From contig JAHZHI010000073.1 of the NCBI GenBank assembly GCA_019420345.1, positions 1-40,458 of the forward strand: DNA of 40,458 nt, written 5' to 3'. The position numbers and the translations under genes are program-made. The notes beneath the pieces are model-generated. The model made no database searches. It was not told where the DNA came from and worked only from the letters and a program-made list of their open reading frames with translations. Shown here one piece after another: positions 40,458-40,458 of this stretch. Numbering within the stretch: the stretch's first letter is position 1; every line of letters starts with the position of its first letter. This DNA comes from Peptococcaceae bacterium (lineage in GTDB: Bacteria > Bacillota > Peptococcia > Peptococcales > Peptococcaceae).

Positions 40458-40458
40458 A

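Noticed and set aside
1..40458. tRNA or rRNA genes, CRISPR arrays, transposases, phage attachment sites
   Set aside because: No T-loop/acceptor pattern, no regularly spaced repeats, no transposase or integrase motif and no flanking repeats were found by reading.

Overview
The window looks like chromosomal core DNA of an anaerobic, Gram-positive-type Bacillota (Firmicutes), most like the Clostridia and relatives. This rests on the gene order rnc - radical SAM - smc - ftsY, on the small clostridial families DUF6472, DUF1836 and DUF3783, on a two-cluster ferredoxin-nitroreductase, on strong AGGAGG-type ribosome binding sites, and on a PhoP-box-like pst promoter. The MurE homologue carries a DDPA motif, typical of L-lysine-adding rather than diaminopimelate-adding enzymes, which would fit a lysine-type anaerobic coccus such as a Peptococcus relative. 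The genus is a guess. No rRNA, tRNA, CRISPR array, insertion sequence or prophage was found.

Layout. 1-1099: end of a membrane-protein operon. 1170-2046: a MerR/GyrI-like regulator behind a 19-bp-spacer dyad promoter. 2107-2460 (minus): a NifX-like metal-cluster protein. 2587-12817: a tightly packed housekeeping operon with RNase III, radical SAM protein, SMC, FtsY, an MTA/SAH-type deaminase, then (after a terminator) PrmA and a MurE-like ligase. 12879-16396: ArgS, class II aldolase and GlpX. 16455-18111: DUF6472, ferredoxin-nitroreductase and an Asp/Glu racemase homologue. 18364-25063: a complete phosphate regulon, pstS-pstC-pstA-pstB-phoU-phoP-phoR. 25188-30137: DUF1836, a minus-strand pair (MTH1187-type thiamine-binding protein and an HD-like protein without its metal ligands), DJ-1, a MecA-like penicillin-binding protein and a Bax-inhibitor-1 protein. 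30217-34982: DUF3783 plus an arylsulfotransferase-like propeller, then padR - DUF1700 - alkylsulfatase-like hydrolase. 35036-36982 (minus): IMP dehydrogenase of a variant type and a glyoxalase-like protein. 37199-38548: dnaB. 38549-39154: an AT-rich gap. 39155-40348: an aminotransferase.

How the genes work together. Much of the window is housekeeping: RNA processing, chromosome organisation, membrane-protein targeting, wall precursor synthesis, tRNA charging and the gluconeogenic aldolase/bisphosphatase pair. The phosphate block is self-contained: transporter, PhoU and the two-component system that should control it through the repeats upstream of pstS. The least ordinary part is 30.2-35.0 kb, where two neighbouring transcription units each carry a protein of a sulfate-ester family. 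One is an arylsulfotransferase-like protein in which every recognisable active-site position is substituted and the signal peptide is missing. The other is a short SdsA1-type metallo-hydrolase behind a PadR regulator with a visible operator-like palindrome. Other points of interest are a perfect 10-bp inverted repeat between the dnaB and glyoxalase/IMPDH units, and a stem-loop between pstS and pstC.
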